A DNA stretch of 64,000 bases. Origin: Gelatoporia subvermispora B. Its lineage: Eukaryota > Basidiomycota > Agaricomycetes > Polyporales > Gelatoporiaceae. The stretch is taken from NCBI GenBank assembly GCA_000320605.2, contig KB445809.1, positions 248,001-312,000 of the forward strand, given 5' to 3'. The position numbers and the translations under genes were made by a program. Under the pieces are notes generated by a model that was not told where the DNA came from, did no database searches, and saw only the letters and a program-made list of their open reading frames with translations. Positions 35,141 through 47,511 of the stretch are shown piece after piece; position 1 is the first letter of the stretch; each line of letters opens with the position of its first letter.

Positions 35141-37513
35141 CTACCGACGTGCCCAGCGAGGATTAAATTAGCGTTGTAATGAAATGATGAGCTCACATTT
35201 CGGCAAATCGCCCCGGCTGAGGTTCTTCAAAAAGAGTAACTTGTTCGCCACGAACACATTTGTGTAATTGGCGTTCTGGCCATTGTCGCTTTCGGAACAC
35301 CATAATTGTCACACAGAATGTGTCATTCACCTTTGCATTAGTCGCAGGATTGACATTTCCACTGTCCTCATGCATGTTCAGCTCCCGCGACGATACGATT
35401 TGTGGGGGCAGTTGATTGATGCGGCAGTAACGACTCACTGAGGGGGTGCCTGTTTATCCGGCCTTGTGAGCGTTGGCGCTGATCGTGATGCGTCCAGAAC
35501 ATGTCAAACCGTGCAGGACAGCACATGGGCGAATGATTCACCCGCGGATGACGAGACGATATGGAGCCCGATCGGTCATCGGCGCTACCAAAGAACGGAG
35601 ATGACGCACCATGCTGAGGTAAAACTCGACAGGAGATAGCATGGTTCCGCAGACATACCGCGGAAACGCCTGTGGAGACTGTCGAGACACGCAGTTGCAA
35701 GCTTGCTCTCACATGGTTTGCCGGCTCAGAAGAGAAGATGCTCGTAAGCAATTGAAATGGCGTGCAGACGCCGAAAGTCTGAGCTCAAATGGTCACTTGA
35801 GCCCAAATTATATTTTCCCACCGACTTCGCAGGGGCAACGAATACAAACCCGCCAAGGTCAAGTGCTCTGAAGCTAGTGCACTTCCTGTGACGAATCCAT
35901 ACCATACCGGCTATTGCTGCGGGCTCGTGACAGCTGGAGCGCGCTTCCTCGGCGATATGTGGCACACATGCAATTTGCAATCATAAGACGCTTGCGTGGA
36001 CTGAATCGCGATCAAAGCTAGTGTGTAAAAAGTCAACCGAAATCAGGAAAACAACGCGACCGTGAATGGTACTGGCAGGAGCGAAATTATTGCCACAGAG
36101 AGCCTGCTGCGGCCATGAACTGCATCTCTGCTGAGTTGCATCAAATCGCAAAACTGGTGATGGCTATTCGACTCGGTCTGAAACAACCGAAATCAGCACC
36201 GCTGCACTGGAAAGCTGTCTAGCTACTATTTCCACCATTATGCCCGCTGGACGAATGAGGCGAGGAGGGGGGCTCGTCGGATCAGTATCTGGCGATGTAA
36301 GGCGTACATTGTACGGTAATTCAGTTGGAGAAGCTGAATACATCGGCTATCGAGTTTTCCAGGGAAGTGATCCGGGACGATGTGGCACATCGAATCCGAC
36401 CCAGTGGCTAGATGCGTCGGTTACCGCGATTGGGAATGCAACCGGGCCACTGCTCCCGGTGGGCGAAGCGCCTCCCAAATTTCAAGTCGAGCATCAGAGG
36501 TAGTCCACATTGTCTTCTCAATTGCCCCAACTATCTCCGTTAGCACATCACGACTGAGCTAGACTTGAGATTACCTGACACACATAGAAGAAGACCCATC
36601 AGAATGGTTCCTGTATCACACCTCTGCGATATTCTGGTGGCTTGTTCCGGTCGGCAGCGTCAATTCGACAATTAGACCAGGATTATTCTCTCGCGTCCTT
36701 CTATGCCCACGGTTAGCCGATGTTTTGACGGATGGAGTGTGCAATATTCCGAGGACGAGCAGAGATTGCAGACTACTGACCATAGAACATTACCCGCGGC
36801 CTTGTCCTGAACTGTGGACCAGCGACGAGCTATGTTTGCACGTCACGGCTAACTGATTGCCACTACTTCTATCTAGAAGCCGACACAATTGCTCAACCAC
36901 CAGTGCATTCCTTCCGACATATGCACCGTCATCCAATACGCAATGCAGTTGTGAGTTCCCACCTCTCGTGCCGAATTTCCGGTTGCCCTGACGTTTACAC
37001 GCTGGTCTCTGTTTTCCTACGAAGACCCTCAGGTGTCAAGTGGTCGCTGTGGACCCGTGGCACACCGGCTCCGATCGGCATGAATTCGAGCGAGAGTAGT
37101 CGAGGGATGCCGGAGACTGTTCGAGGACCTGTGTGTGCGGCCTGTGATTTTGACACTTCGTCCGGCGTGACCGACACCAGCCCCGTCTCATCAGACCTCG
37201 GCTGCTCCACTCCAGACTCCTATTATTTCCACCCTTGTGAGCCCGGCTTACCTTACAAGGGGAAGTGTAGATCTGTGGGAAGGGCGCGGTTGCGTCGGCC
37301 TGTCATCCCTGAAGCACAGTGTCATAGGATCGGGCTTCACATTGCTGATCCCCCGATGTTTCTGCTTGATCGCACGATCCTTATCTCGATTCGCTGACCC
37401 GATTCTCCTCGACTCAGTAGACTCAAGAACATCCAATGTCAATTGTGTCAAATTCCCAGGAGCTGCTTCCCGTCTATGGTAGGCCTCGTTCGGATGGATA
37501 CTGACATATAGCG
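35141..37513. other. Intergenic, no recognised gene
   Basis: About 2.4 kb. Short frames on both strands (up to about 160 codons at 36903-37397) without recognisable motifs or a credible exon series. The right end holds the promoter of the second P450. Confidence 0.35.
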
Positions 37514-37520
37514 TATAAAA
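37514..37520 (+). promoter_or_regulatory. TATA box of the P450 gene
   Basis: TATAAAA about 60 nt before the ATG at 37582, a normal distance for a fungal core promoter. Confidence 0.65.
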
Positions 37521-37581
37521 GCGCAGCTTCTTGCCGTGAGGAGAACAACTCAAGCATTGCCTGCCGCTACGACCCCAGGAG

Positions 37582-39813
37582 ATGTTTTTCCTACTTGCGA
37601 GCCAGGCGATCCTCGTCCTCATCTTCCTTGTGCCCCTCTGCCGTCTTGCATATCGTCGATGGAACGGGACAGTGGCAGACCAACTGCCCCCCGGCCCTCC
37701 CAAACTCCCGCTCCTTGGCAACGTACATCAGCTGCCTCAGGAATATCAGGAAAGGACGCTCGCAAATTGGGGGCGTAAATATGGTGCAGCCTCTTTTCAT
37801 CTTGGATTCACAGTGTCTTATCAGCCCGGTATACAGGGGACATTGTATTCGCTCAGCTATTCCGCACTCCAGCTATCATCATCAGTTCGGCCACCATCGC
37901 CAAAGACCTGATGGAAAAGAGAAGTGCCAACTACTCCTCCCGGCCGAGTTTTATTCTGCAGACGGAGCTGTAAGTGGACCATCCGAAAACTGAAGTCTAC
38001 GAAAGTAACCTATAGTCGCATGCAGTATGGGGTGGGACTCAGCAATCACCCATATGCCGTATAACGACAGGTTCCGAAAGCATAGGAAATGGATACAAGA
38101 CGCAATTCAGAGCAAGCCCGCGTTGCTGAGCTACCGCCCGTTGCAATACAGGGAAACTTACACGTTCCTCTCGTCTATCACTGAGACACCCGGTGATTTC
38201 ATGTCACATATCAGGAGGTGCGACTTCTCGTATCAACGGGGTGTCACATCGCTAAGACTGCGATAGATTTTCAGCGTCCCTTATCATGGACATCACGTAC
38301 GGGCATACCGTGACCTCTCTAGACGATCAGTTTTTGCAGATCGCTGAGAGGGCAACTACCGAGACGGTAGAGAATGGGAGTCCGGGATCTATGCTGGTAG
38401 ATTTCTTCCCAGTCTGTGAGTGTCCGTTCCACGGGCGCAAAATGAAGACGCTCACGTATCACATGGCCGCTATGCATTCAGTGAAGCATCTGCCGCTCTG
38501 GATGCCTGGCGCTGGTTTCAAGAGGAGAGCCGCTCGAGTCAAGTATCATGTTCGAAGAATGCTGGATACACCATACAACATGGTAAAAAATCGCTTGGTG
38601 AGTAGTATCCTTCGGACTCTTCAGCTTCCAATTGCCTCCGACTAATAAATGATTTCTATCCGTGATTCAGACTGCGGGCACAGCAACTGCATCGTTCACG
38701 TCGGCGCTTATAGAGACTGCTTCTAATGGGAATTTCCTCAATGCTGAGGAAGAGGAAGACATCAAAGGCGCGGCCGGGGTCCTTTTTGCTGGTGCGTGGC
38801 CTGACTTCTAACACCGGCACCGGCTGACAGCTTTGCAGCTGGAACAGACACGGTATTACCCTCAACATCTCTTCAGACCAGGCACTTAAACAGACTTCAC
38901 AGACCGTCTCAGTGCTGGCGACGTTCATGTTGGCGATGGTCTTGCACCCAGAAGTCTATCAGAGGGCTCAACAAGAGATCGACGAAGCTACTGGGGGACT
39001 CCGGTTGCCCGATTTCGATGATCGTCAACATTTACCTTACCTGGAATGTGTTCTGAAGGAGCTGTTAAGGTGTGTGAGTATCGCGTGTTGCGACCATCGC
39101 CGACTCATTGAGCCATGCTTGTCCATCAGGTGGCATTGTCCTGTTCCACTTGGTAAGCTCTCATGCAAATTCGTGGAACGCCGTATGAAGACGATTATTC
39201 AGGTATTCCCCATCTCGCCTCCTCATCTGATGAATATGGTGGCAAATACATACCTCAAGGCTCTATGATTATACCCAACATATGGTTCGTACTCCGTGCC
39301 CCGGATCCCGTTATTTGACTCATTTTTTGCAGGGCCATGACGCAACGACCCGATGAATATCCAGATCCCTCTGTATTCCGCCCGGAGCGCTTCATGAAGC
39401 AAGATGGGCATGTGCCTGAGTCGATCGACCCCGCTAATATGGTATTCGGGTTCGGCCGCCGGTGAGGACTTCGACGAGCATTCATCCTGTATGCCACTTT
39501 TAAGACTAACGCCGTCATGTCAGCGTGTGCCCTGGTCAAGACTTCGCAGATACTTCGATGTGGCTTCTCATTGCCAATCTTGTCGCGACGATGAATATTA
39601 CAAAAGCCCGAGACGCCTCCGGGAACGCAAGCACGCCGCAAGCTTCCTTTACATCTGGCTTCGTCAGGTGAGCACAATCGTTCCCAGCTGTCCAAACCGT
39701 GAAACTCAGTGCGATTCAATAGCCACCCCAAACCGTTCGAATGTAGTATAACTCCCCGTTCGGAGAAGGTCATGAAGATAATTTCTGATACGAGCGCCAT
39801 ACATGATCTCTGA
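37582..39813 (+). CDS. Cytochrome P450 monooxygenase (OrdA-like fungal type)
   Basis: ATG at 37582 gives an anchor helix (LLASQAILVLIFLVPLC) and hinge LPPGPPKLPLLGNV. Further exons give DIVFAQLFRTPAIIISS, LMEKRSANYSSRPS, MGWDSAITHMPYNDRFRKHR (C-helix), ITYGHTV, I-helix FAAGTDTTVSVL, ExxR helix ECVLKELLRWHCPVPLG, IIPNIWAM, PSVFRPERF and haem loop FGFGRRVCPG. The C-terminus FECSITPRSEKV resembles that of the P450 at 6181-8493. The haem loop is split in the same arginine codon and phase as in that gene, so the two are related. The unbroken chain is about 500 residues, ending at TGA 39811-39813. The I-helix has the full A-G-T-D-T, whereas the other P450 has A-S-M-D-T. Substrate unknown. Confidence 0.88.
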
Positions 39814-40839
39814 GAACTTGTTACACAGCCTCCTGTAACCATTGCCACGAACATTGTATCATAGCAAATGTAATTGTACGCGTTCTCTCTTGATATTCAG
39901 CACTCATATCAAAGTCTCGATGGAATTGCGCGTTGCGTAGCGGCGACTGGTGGGAAGCGGACTGTTTCCTTGGTGTCATCATGGCAATCTTCAGCGTCCG
40001 TCGGAATATCGACGTTGATACTGTCGATATCCCAGGACGGCAGTACTGATGTTCGGCTCCGAGGTCATCAGTCCCGACCAATTCGGTCTAGACTTCAAAA
40101 CGCAACTTTGACAGACTGTGAGTCTGAGCGCGAACTGAACCGTGCGGAATCTTTCGGCCCGCTTGAACCCGACCTGCTGAACAGGCGCTTCATCCGAGTC
40201 GTGGCTATCAACTGACCTTCAGTTACACAGTGTATCTGGATTGGGGATTGCCTCGAGGACGTTCTTCCAATGTCAACTGTCTATTGTGGCCTACGTGTAT
40301 GGGACGTGACGTTATCAAGCTGGCCAGTGCAGCGTGCAGCGCACACGATATCTCCCTCCGTCGGACTCCCGGATACCCGTCTCGGTATGGAGTTTGATAG
40401 CTAAATGTGGAGCGAAGAAGCTGATGTGTCGCTGAATGATTCAGGTGATTGTTGGTGGTACCCACAAGATCTTACTGTACAGACAGCTTCCGTGCACGAT
40501 ACCCTTGCATATAGGCATCATTTCAAGATGCAGTGACAGACCTGCGGCCGCTAACGGCATATCCTCGAGCAAACAAATTGATACCATGCTGGAGAGTGTG
40601 AGACACAGGGGCTCGCATGCGGTATATTGACCGACCTTATCTGGAATCTAGGCAGTCTGGCTTGGAAGCCTATCGCGAAGCGAAGACCCACTCCCAGCTC
40701 TCGTGGCCTTATCGGCATGCGAGAAGTACTTGCACCACGAGTGTGGACAGCTGTGGATGGTGGACGAGACTTGTCTACGACTTCCGAGACAACCACAATC
40801 CTTTCGCTGTTCACTCCCAGACCAGGTGTACACCTCTAG
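39814..40839. other. Intergenic
   Basis: About 1 kb between the P450 and the transporter, both on the plus strand. Only short frames and no recognisable element. Confidence 0.35.
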
Positions 40840-43800
40840 ATGGGCGATTCTACATCCGAGTTCAAGCCGCTTCTGGGTGCAGTACCACTTCTGTTTCTGG
40901 CACGATCAGCGTTACTTATCGGGTTGCGCAGATCAAAGCGTTGGATATGGGGTTGTTGTGGGTTTGTGACGAGTCGGTCCAACACGAGCAAGTGAATGAA
41001 CTGACGTGATTTCCAGGGGTTGGGTTCTTCTTTGCAGCTCTCATGCTAGTCTTGACGACGCTTCAAGCCAAGTTCTCGAAGTATTCTCCAAAATCTTCTG
41101 AGGAATTCACCGTATGGCGTCTTCTTGATTCGTGCAGGAGAAGGACTTAAGTGACTTTGTCTTAGAGTGCTTCCAGAAGTGTCAAGGTGAGGCATAACAA
41201 AGCGTCATCTTGTGCTGCATCTGATTATCCCTCAGCCAGGTCTAGTCTGCTGTGGAATGTGCGTATCTGTACAGGAGTCGTCCTTATGATGTCTCATGGA
41301 TATAACCTAATTGTATCACAGAGTTAGTGCATGGACCTGGAGTGCCACTCTACTGCAATCCAGTACTGCGGCGTATACGTTCGGTGAGGTCGCCTGGAGC
41401 CCTGTCAAGTGATAATCTGGCCTAACTCATTGATCTCCCAGGCGTCAGTGGCCCATGGTACGTGAAATTGACCACCTCTATCTGACATGGTGTCTGATTG
41501 GTACGAAGGTGGTACGGGGTTGGAGGTACAATTCAGCTGGCATTCTTCGCAATGGTAGCAGCCAAAGTCAAAATGAATGCAAATGGCGCGCATACGTTCC
41601 TCGAGGTGACATTCATCGACTATCAGGGACAATCGCGGCCATGGGTTGCTGACATGTTCCTAGATTGCGAAGGTGCGCTTTGGAACTGGAGCCCACCTAC
41701 TCTTTGCGTTCTACGCTTTCCTATGCATATTGGTCGTGTGCGGATCCCTACTACGTATGATTTGTCTCATGTTTTAGCGTTATCTATACTGATATCACTG
41801 TACATACAATACAGTTGGAGGTGCAGCAACAGTCAATGCACTGACAGGCATGAACGTAATTGCTGCATGTTTCTTACTACCCATCGGCATAGCCGTCTAT
41901 GTCGTATTCGGCGGCTTGCGGGCGACATTCCTATGCGACTATGTGCACACACTCATTCTATTCCTAATCATATACCTGTTTATTGGACATGTCTAGTGAG
42001 TGCTTCTCCAAAACTTCCTTTAACGAGCGAATGTCTCGAGCTTTTGTGCGTCTATAGTGGCACATCACCTGAGACGGGAAGCATCGATGCGATGTACAAC
42101 CTCCTGACTCAGGCAGCCATTGAGACCCCTGTAACTGGTAACCAAGACGGAAGTTACCTTACGATGTCCTCCAACCAGGGGCTTGTGTTTGGAGCGACGA
42201 CCATACTCTCCGGTATGTTCCATGCGATTGTCGAAATGCGGTTGATCGACGACATCACTTTAGGGTTCGCTGGAGTATTCTGCGATCAAGGTGCGCTCTG
42301 ATATGCGTCAAGTTATGTCATAATATAAATGTGCCAGACAGGATATTGGCAAAGAGTCAGGATTTCACCCCTGTCTTCCTCGGAATATCGTTTCTGATGC
42401 AGAACAGGCCATCGCAAGCGCTCCGCAAACGACCACCAAGGCCTACGTTAGTCCGCCTTCAAACTCTCCTCTTGAATTCATACTGACACTCACACGTCAG
42501 ATGCTCGGAGGTCTATCCTGGTTTGCTGTTCCATGGGCATTCGCATCTTGCCTAGGTTTAGCGGCACGAGCGCTTGTAAACAATGTAAAATTCGCACCCA
42601 AAGTTGCGCCTCTGCATTACTGATAGACCACCAGCCCAAGTTTCCGACTTATCCAAACCCACTTTCGGCGAGCCAGACTAGCGCTGGTCTCGCCGCTCCT
42701 GCCGCGGCTGCTGTTGTAATGGGGAAAGGTGGCGCGATCGCGATCCTACTCTTGGTCTTGTGAGTGGTATCCCGGCATATCGGCCTATACGCCATGTATT
42801 CACCACTGCACTCTCAGCATGGCGGTAACATCAGCGGTTAGCTCCGAGTTGATCGCAGTATCGAGTCTTTTGTACGTCAAGGCTGTTCTTTATTTGCCAT
42901 CTGATATGCTCACTATATCCGACGACCATTGACTTGTTAGCTCATACGAGTGCGTGCCCGTCTCTGTATTTCACCTGTACACAAATGACTTCTCGCCTCC
43001 ACGCAGTCTATATCGCACGTATTTCCGTCCCAACGCCAGCAGCGCGGAGATAGTCCGTGTCTCTCACTATTTCATCTGCGTCTGGGCGGTCTGGGCCGGC
43101 GCCTGGGCTACTATCGCAAGTGTCCCTGGTCTTGGCGCGAGAGAATCTACTAATTGCCAACGTAGCTCAATGCTGCAAGCATCGACCTTGGATGGGTGAG
43201 TCTCGGTTGCTACCTGAAGTGAGATCGACGAAACTGACGGCACGCGTAGCTGTTCTACGTTCAGTGCGTGGAACCCGTTTAGACTGGCTAGACCAAGCTC
43301 ATTCGAAATTGTCAGAGGCGTTGTCCTGAGTCCAGCCGTCATACCGATCGCACTCACAGTCACCTGGTCGAAGCTGACGCGGACAGCCGTGTATTCCGGA
43401 TGCATCATTGGCGCTATCCTGGGGATGCTAGCTTGGATGATCGGCTGTTGGAAGATATTCGGTGCGCAGCTATATGTTGTACGCGCAAAGTCTAATTACC
43501 GACTAACTCTGTTATAGGGACCATTAACGTAGCGAACCTAGCACAACCATACTCCGCACTGTGTAGCGGCCTTACGGGACTGTTGTTCTCTGGTTCAATC
43601 ACCGTACTCGTATCACTTGCCAGTCAGTCGGCCCTGTCTGTAGCAACAGCGAATACTCACTTAATTTGCATCCTGGCAGAACCGGACAACTATGACTTCT
43701 CGGGGACGCGTGCTATCGCTATCTACGACGTAGACGTCATAGATAGCGAAGAAGATCGCAAGACTGATGATGAATCCTCCATAGGCCATGAGGCTGCTAC

Positions 43801-44257
43801 AAACCAAGACGAGAAGGAACCGAAGAGTCCTGCGAGTCTCGATGTAAGGCCCGTCGGACAAGGGCCTCCTTTACCTGCTGCCAGCCGCGAAGAGCTCATG
43901 GTTGTCTTCAAACGGGCGGCGTGGTACTCCCTCGCGCTGACGTTGTGTGTTGCTATCATTGGTGAGAGATACATCCAGCTATCAATTATCTGACCTTATG
44001 TACTGGACTTCCTATAGTGCCGCTTCCGATGTTCTTCGCTCGTTACGTCTTCAGCGAGAGCTTTTACACGTTCTGGGTGGCGTGTACCATGTAAGTCTTT
44101 GCGGTCTTGACACAAGGCCAACAGCTGAAACGGCTTCAGTATATGGGTAGCCATGAGCGGCGTTTGGTGCATCATTCTACCCGTCTGGGAGTCTAGGGGA
44201 GAGATCCTAGTCATACTGAAGGGTTTGTTCAATATGATACTGAGGAGAGAGCAGTAA
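40840..44257 (+). CDS. DUR3: DUR3-type urea (sodium:solute symporter family) transporter
   Basis: Plasma-membrane symporter of the SSS family, importing urea and possibly polyamines. ATG at 40840 ([12 protein letters not shown]) splices into [11 protein letters not shown] and [12 protein letters not shown]. Signature pieces then follow in order: [191 protein letters not shown] and [16 protein letters not shown] charged, acidic loop ([11 protein letters not shown]) precedes the last helices. It stops at TAA 44255-44257. There are roughly 18 exons, about 50-nt introns and no break. One intron (43116-43165) needs a GC donor. Such genes usually respond to nitrogen status; I see no GATA cluster that proves it here. 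Confidence 0.88.
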
Positions 44258-44543
44258 GATGTAGGTACTAACTCTCTGAAATGTTGAGTCGAACATAGAA
44301 CTCTGTCCAATCACGCATGCGAATTCACACCTGCGATACCGACTGCGAAGCACTGGAGCTGTTGATCTGCAAGTCCTCGCAATGTCTACAATACTTACTA
44401 TGCACAGCTCGATCAAGTCTCATGACCTATGGTATGCTGCTGTGCATCGCTCTGAGCTGGACATGAACGAAAACGAAAGCGCCCGAACTTTCCATGGCAT
44501 TCTATACGTAGCAGCTCCGCACAGGCGCTCCCTGGTCTCGGCT

Positions 44544-44556
44544 TTCCGGAACATTC
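44544..44556 (+). promoter_or_regulatory. Heat-shock element, perfect three-unit
   Basis: TTC-CG-GAA-CA-TTC, an exact inverted array of three nGAAn units, 180 nt before the hsp20 start and about 53 nt before its TATA box. This is the binding site form used by Hsf1 trimers. Confidence 0.8.
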
Positions 44557-44608
44557 TCTAATTCTTCTCTAGACATTTCTTGCGTGTTCATCAAGTATGG
44601 CGGAAACA

Positions 44609-44615
44609 TATAAAA
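44609..44615 (+). promoter_or_regulatory. TATA box of the first hsp20 gene
   Basis: TATAAAA 109 nt upstream of the ATG and downstream of the heat-shock element. Confidence 0.7.
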
Positions 44616-44723
44616 GGCCTGCGCAAACAGTTTTGAGCCGCAAGAATAAGTCGCTCAACTCTTCAGACACTCTACTCTCAACCGCATTCTCTGCTCATTC
44701 AACAATCGCAAATAGGATCAGCA

Positions 44724-45323
44724 ATGTCGCTCACCCGTTTCTTCGATGACCCCTTCTTCTCCTTCGCCGAGTTCGACCGCCTCTTTGACGAGGCATTCGC
44801 GGCGCGCAACTTTGGTCAGCCTGGTAGTGGCAGCGGCAACCAGCTGCAACGCCAGAGCCAGGCGAATGACAATGTCGCACGCACCCTCCGGCCAAGGTAT
44901 GTTCTGCTTGACGCGCGTGTCCTGGATCGTTTACTGATCACTGAAAATAGGATGGACGTGCATGAAGACTCACAGAACAACCTCGTTACCGCGACGTTCG
45001 AGCTTCCGGGCCTGCGCAAGGAGGATGTCAACATCGACATTCAGGGAAACGCCCTTCGCATTTCGGGCGAGTCTCGTCAGGACTCGGAGCGCGACGAGAA
45101 CGGCTACCACGTCCGTGAGCGCCGCTTCGGTCGGTTCGCGCGCTCGGTACCTCTCCCGCAGGGCGTGAAGGTGGGTAGCTTGTTCCTCTGTGCTGTGAGT
45201 GGGGGGCTAAATAATGTGTTACAGCCTGACGAAATCAAGGCTTCCCTTGATAACGGCCTCCTGACGGTGACGTTCCCCAAGACGTCGGCAGAGCAGGCAC
45301 CAAAGAGGATCACGATCTCGTGA
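44724..45323 (+). CDS. Small heat-shock protein (Hsp20/alpha-crystallin)
   Basis: ATP-independent holdase chaperone that keeps unfolding proteins soluble. Three exons (44724-44896, 44951-45170, 45225-45323) give 163 residues. The N-terminus (MSLTRFFDDPFFSFAEFDRL) is the usual short amphipathic arm. The alpha-crystallin domain starts at MDVHEDSQNNLVTATFELPG and includes LRISGESRQDSERDENGY, RRFGRFARSVPLP and NGLLTVTFPK. The C-terminus has the ITIS end, a version of the I-x-I anchor. The promoter has a perfect heat-shock element and a TATA box. It is paralogous to the gene at 59586, with identical intron positions and equal second and third exon lengths (220 and 99 nt). Confidence 0.93.
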   Translation: MSLTRFFDDPFFSFAEFDRLFDEAFAARNFGQPGSGSGNQLQRQSQANDNVARTLRPRYVLLDARVLDRLLITENRMDVHEDSQNNLVTATFELPGLRKEDVNIDIQGNALRISGESRQDSERDENGYHVRERRFGRFARSVPLPQGVKVGSLFLCAVSGGLNNVLQPDEIKASLDNGLLTVTFPKTSAEQAPKRITIS

Positions 45324-45957
45324 AACTCTAGCACTAGTGTTGCAGCCAGAGATGTAACCATTATATCATAAACACTGTATCAATATGCCTGTGATGTTTT
45401 CTTTCTTATGAGTGACGTAAAGCAAAGCCTAGCATTTGTCCTGCCAAATCGTCGGAGATGTGAAAGAATGTCGCCTCGCCCATACTTTCATGTAAGACGT
45501 CGGAGTTCGGCCGCAGTTCATGGCCACTGAAGGACTGGCCCGTACCGGTGAGCACATGCAGAGAAATTTGCTGAAACTAGCAGGAGGGGGCAGGAATTTA
45601 ACACAAAGCCAAAGGGAGCTGAAGAAACATGACGATGCTGAGCTGAGGATGGGCGTCAAATCTATAGGCTTCGGATCCTAATAAGACCAAACAAACACAT
45701 CCCTATGGGCCTGCGCGTCTTTCCTGCGTCGACAATCTGCTGTTCAAGGCTGGAGCTCATGATTCACTTCCACATACCGTTCCGCTCCTAATTCTCGCTC
45801 CCCGTGCGATCCTAAGAAGATATCATGCAAGCTCAAACGCATGATCACGCTCGGGACACAGTACAAGGCAGACTGTCTCAATTACAACATCGATGTCTAC
45901 GGCTACACAACGGCTCAGTTGTTTGTGTGGGTATTGATGCTTATCGTCAACTATTGC
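45324..45957. other. Intergenic
   Basis: About 630 bp between the hsp20 gene and the isomerase-derived sequence. No recognised feature. Confidence 0.4.
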
Positions 45958-47110
45958 GCTTCACGCTCAGCCCGTCACCCCTCGCCCGTGTCGACCGCGA
46001 CCTCAATCCTTGGTCTTACATACACTACCGTCCCCAGTTCCGCGCCCATCTCCTCACCTTCTCCCTTTTCCGCCTGTGCGTTCATCCTAATCTGCATCGC
46101 TCCTTTCAGCGCAATGCCAACCATTGGACCTCTGATTCGAACCAGCCGCTCCTTGTGTGCGCCCTGCATGAGCCCATCCCGAGAACCACGAACTGATCGA
46201 GCGACGGGTGGTACGCCTGTGTGCGGTGCGCACGCGCAAGGTGGTACGGCTCGTGCGGGAGCACCCAGTGCGGTGCGGGTGGGCGTGCGTTGGTGAACGA
46301 GAGCACGGAGAGTAATGCATGGTCGTCCACGAACCTATCGTCGCCACCCGCGCGTCAGGGCTCGGGGACGCCGAAGAGGAGCGTGCGGATGTCGTCGAGT
46401 TGGCGGAGGCCAACGAAACCTGCGAATGCCGCGCCTCGGCCCGCAGGTCGCACAAGCACAGATTCTGCTCCTTGCCCCGTGCGCAACGGCGGTCCGATTG
46501 CGACCACAAACTCAGGATTCCGGCCTGTGTTTCGCGGTCCTCCGCTTGCAGCTGCGCAGCCATCTCCTTGTCTGGGTGCACCTCCAGGGGTAGCGCCTTT
46601 TGGATGGAGATCATTCTGAAGAGGAATTGTAGTTGCGGAGACTGCGGCCAGTTTTCGACGAGGGGCGCGCCGAGCGTGTGGGTTGGCGAGGTCGTGTTGA
46701 GCTTTTATGGCGGATGCCGGACGCGTCGCATGCATGTGCTGAGCTTTTCGGACGTGTTGCCATCCAGAGCTGGGAATATGATACAGAGTCAAAATCACCA
46801 TTCACAGGATGGCAATTCGCAAATATGGCGTCACAGTCATCGTAACAGTGCAGACGTTCCAAAGAGTATCGGAAGACGCATGGTACTCGACTCTGAGTAG
46901 GGTTTGTTCCCCTCGACCGTGAAGTCGGGCACATATATAAGACACCTGGCCTCGGTGGGAGATCGGGCAGTCTTCGCATCCACGATAGCACCTCGAACTC
47001 GATGTGGCAAGTCACGACGAACCCGTAAAGTCACCGATCTTCACACATGCCGTGCTGAGAGTCCATCGCAACGACGTCCGCGGCAAGCGAGAGCCGATTT
47101 CGCTGATTAT
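45958..47110 (-). pseudogene. Decayed copy of mannose-6-phosphate isomerase
   Basis: Same-strand partial copy of the gene at 53186-54948. From its 5' side it contains the promoter (TATATAAG, ATCGGGCAG), then jumps directly to exon 1's end (VEGNKPYSE). The start codon and about 48 codons are lost. The first intron is retained, so this is DNA-level duplication and not a retrocopy. Exon 2 runs through frame changes (IQKALPLEVHPDKE, later GFVGLRQLDDIRTLLFGV), and the substrate/zinc segment NHKPE is gone. A large internal deletion joins the region after LVD to ALLSVLSFT, PHEPYHLARAHRTQAYHP and GTVVYVRP near the C-terminus. It is not translatable as an isomerase. Confidence 0.88.
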
Positions 47111-47511
47111 CAAGAGTACGGGATATAGATATAGATGCAGACGCACGGAAGGTGACATGTGAGAATATCTTCCCTAGGTCCGCAAATATCTCTATCGAGA
47201 GCCATGTCACGCTACCATATCGCACAGCATCGGTACTGATCCATCGCCGACGAACAGCTTACATTGCGAAGAATCTGTACGTACCAGGAGTCTTCCAGGT
47301 ACGAGGCCCTGAATGCACTGAAATTGACGCTAGTGTGAACAGGTGACTGCTCTTGATAACCGGAAGAAAAAGAGCAAAGCAAGGCAATGCGCATGTGTGC
47401 CAATAGCGCGCAGCGCCACTTCGTGGGTTCTGCGCTGTCACCCGTCGACGTCAGTGGAAAACCATATATACGTTCTTATTCAAGGGACGGCTAGCAGTGT
47501 AAGCTCTCATC

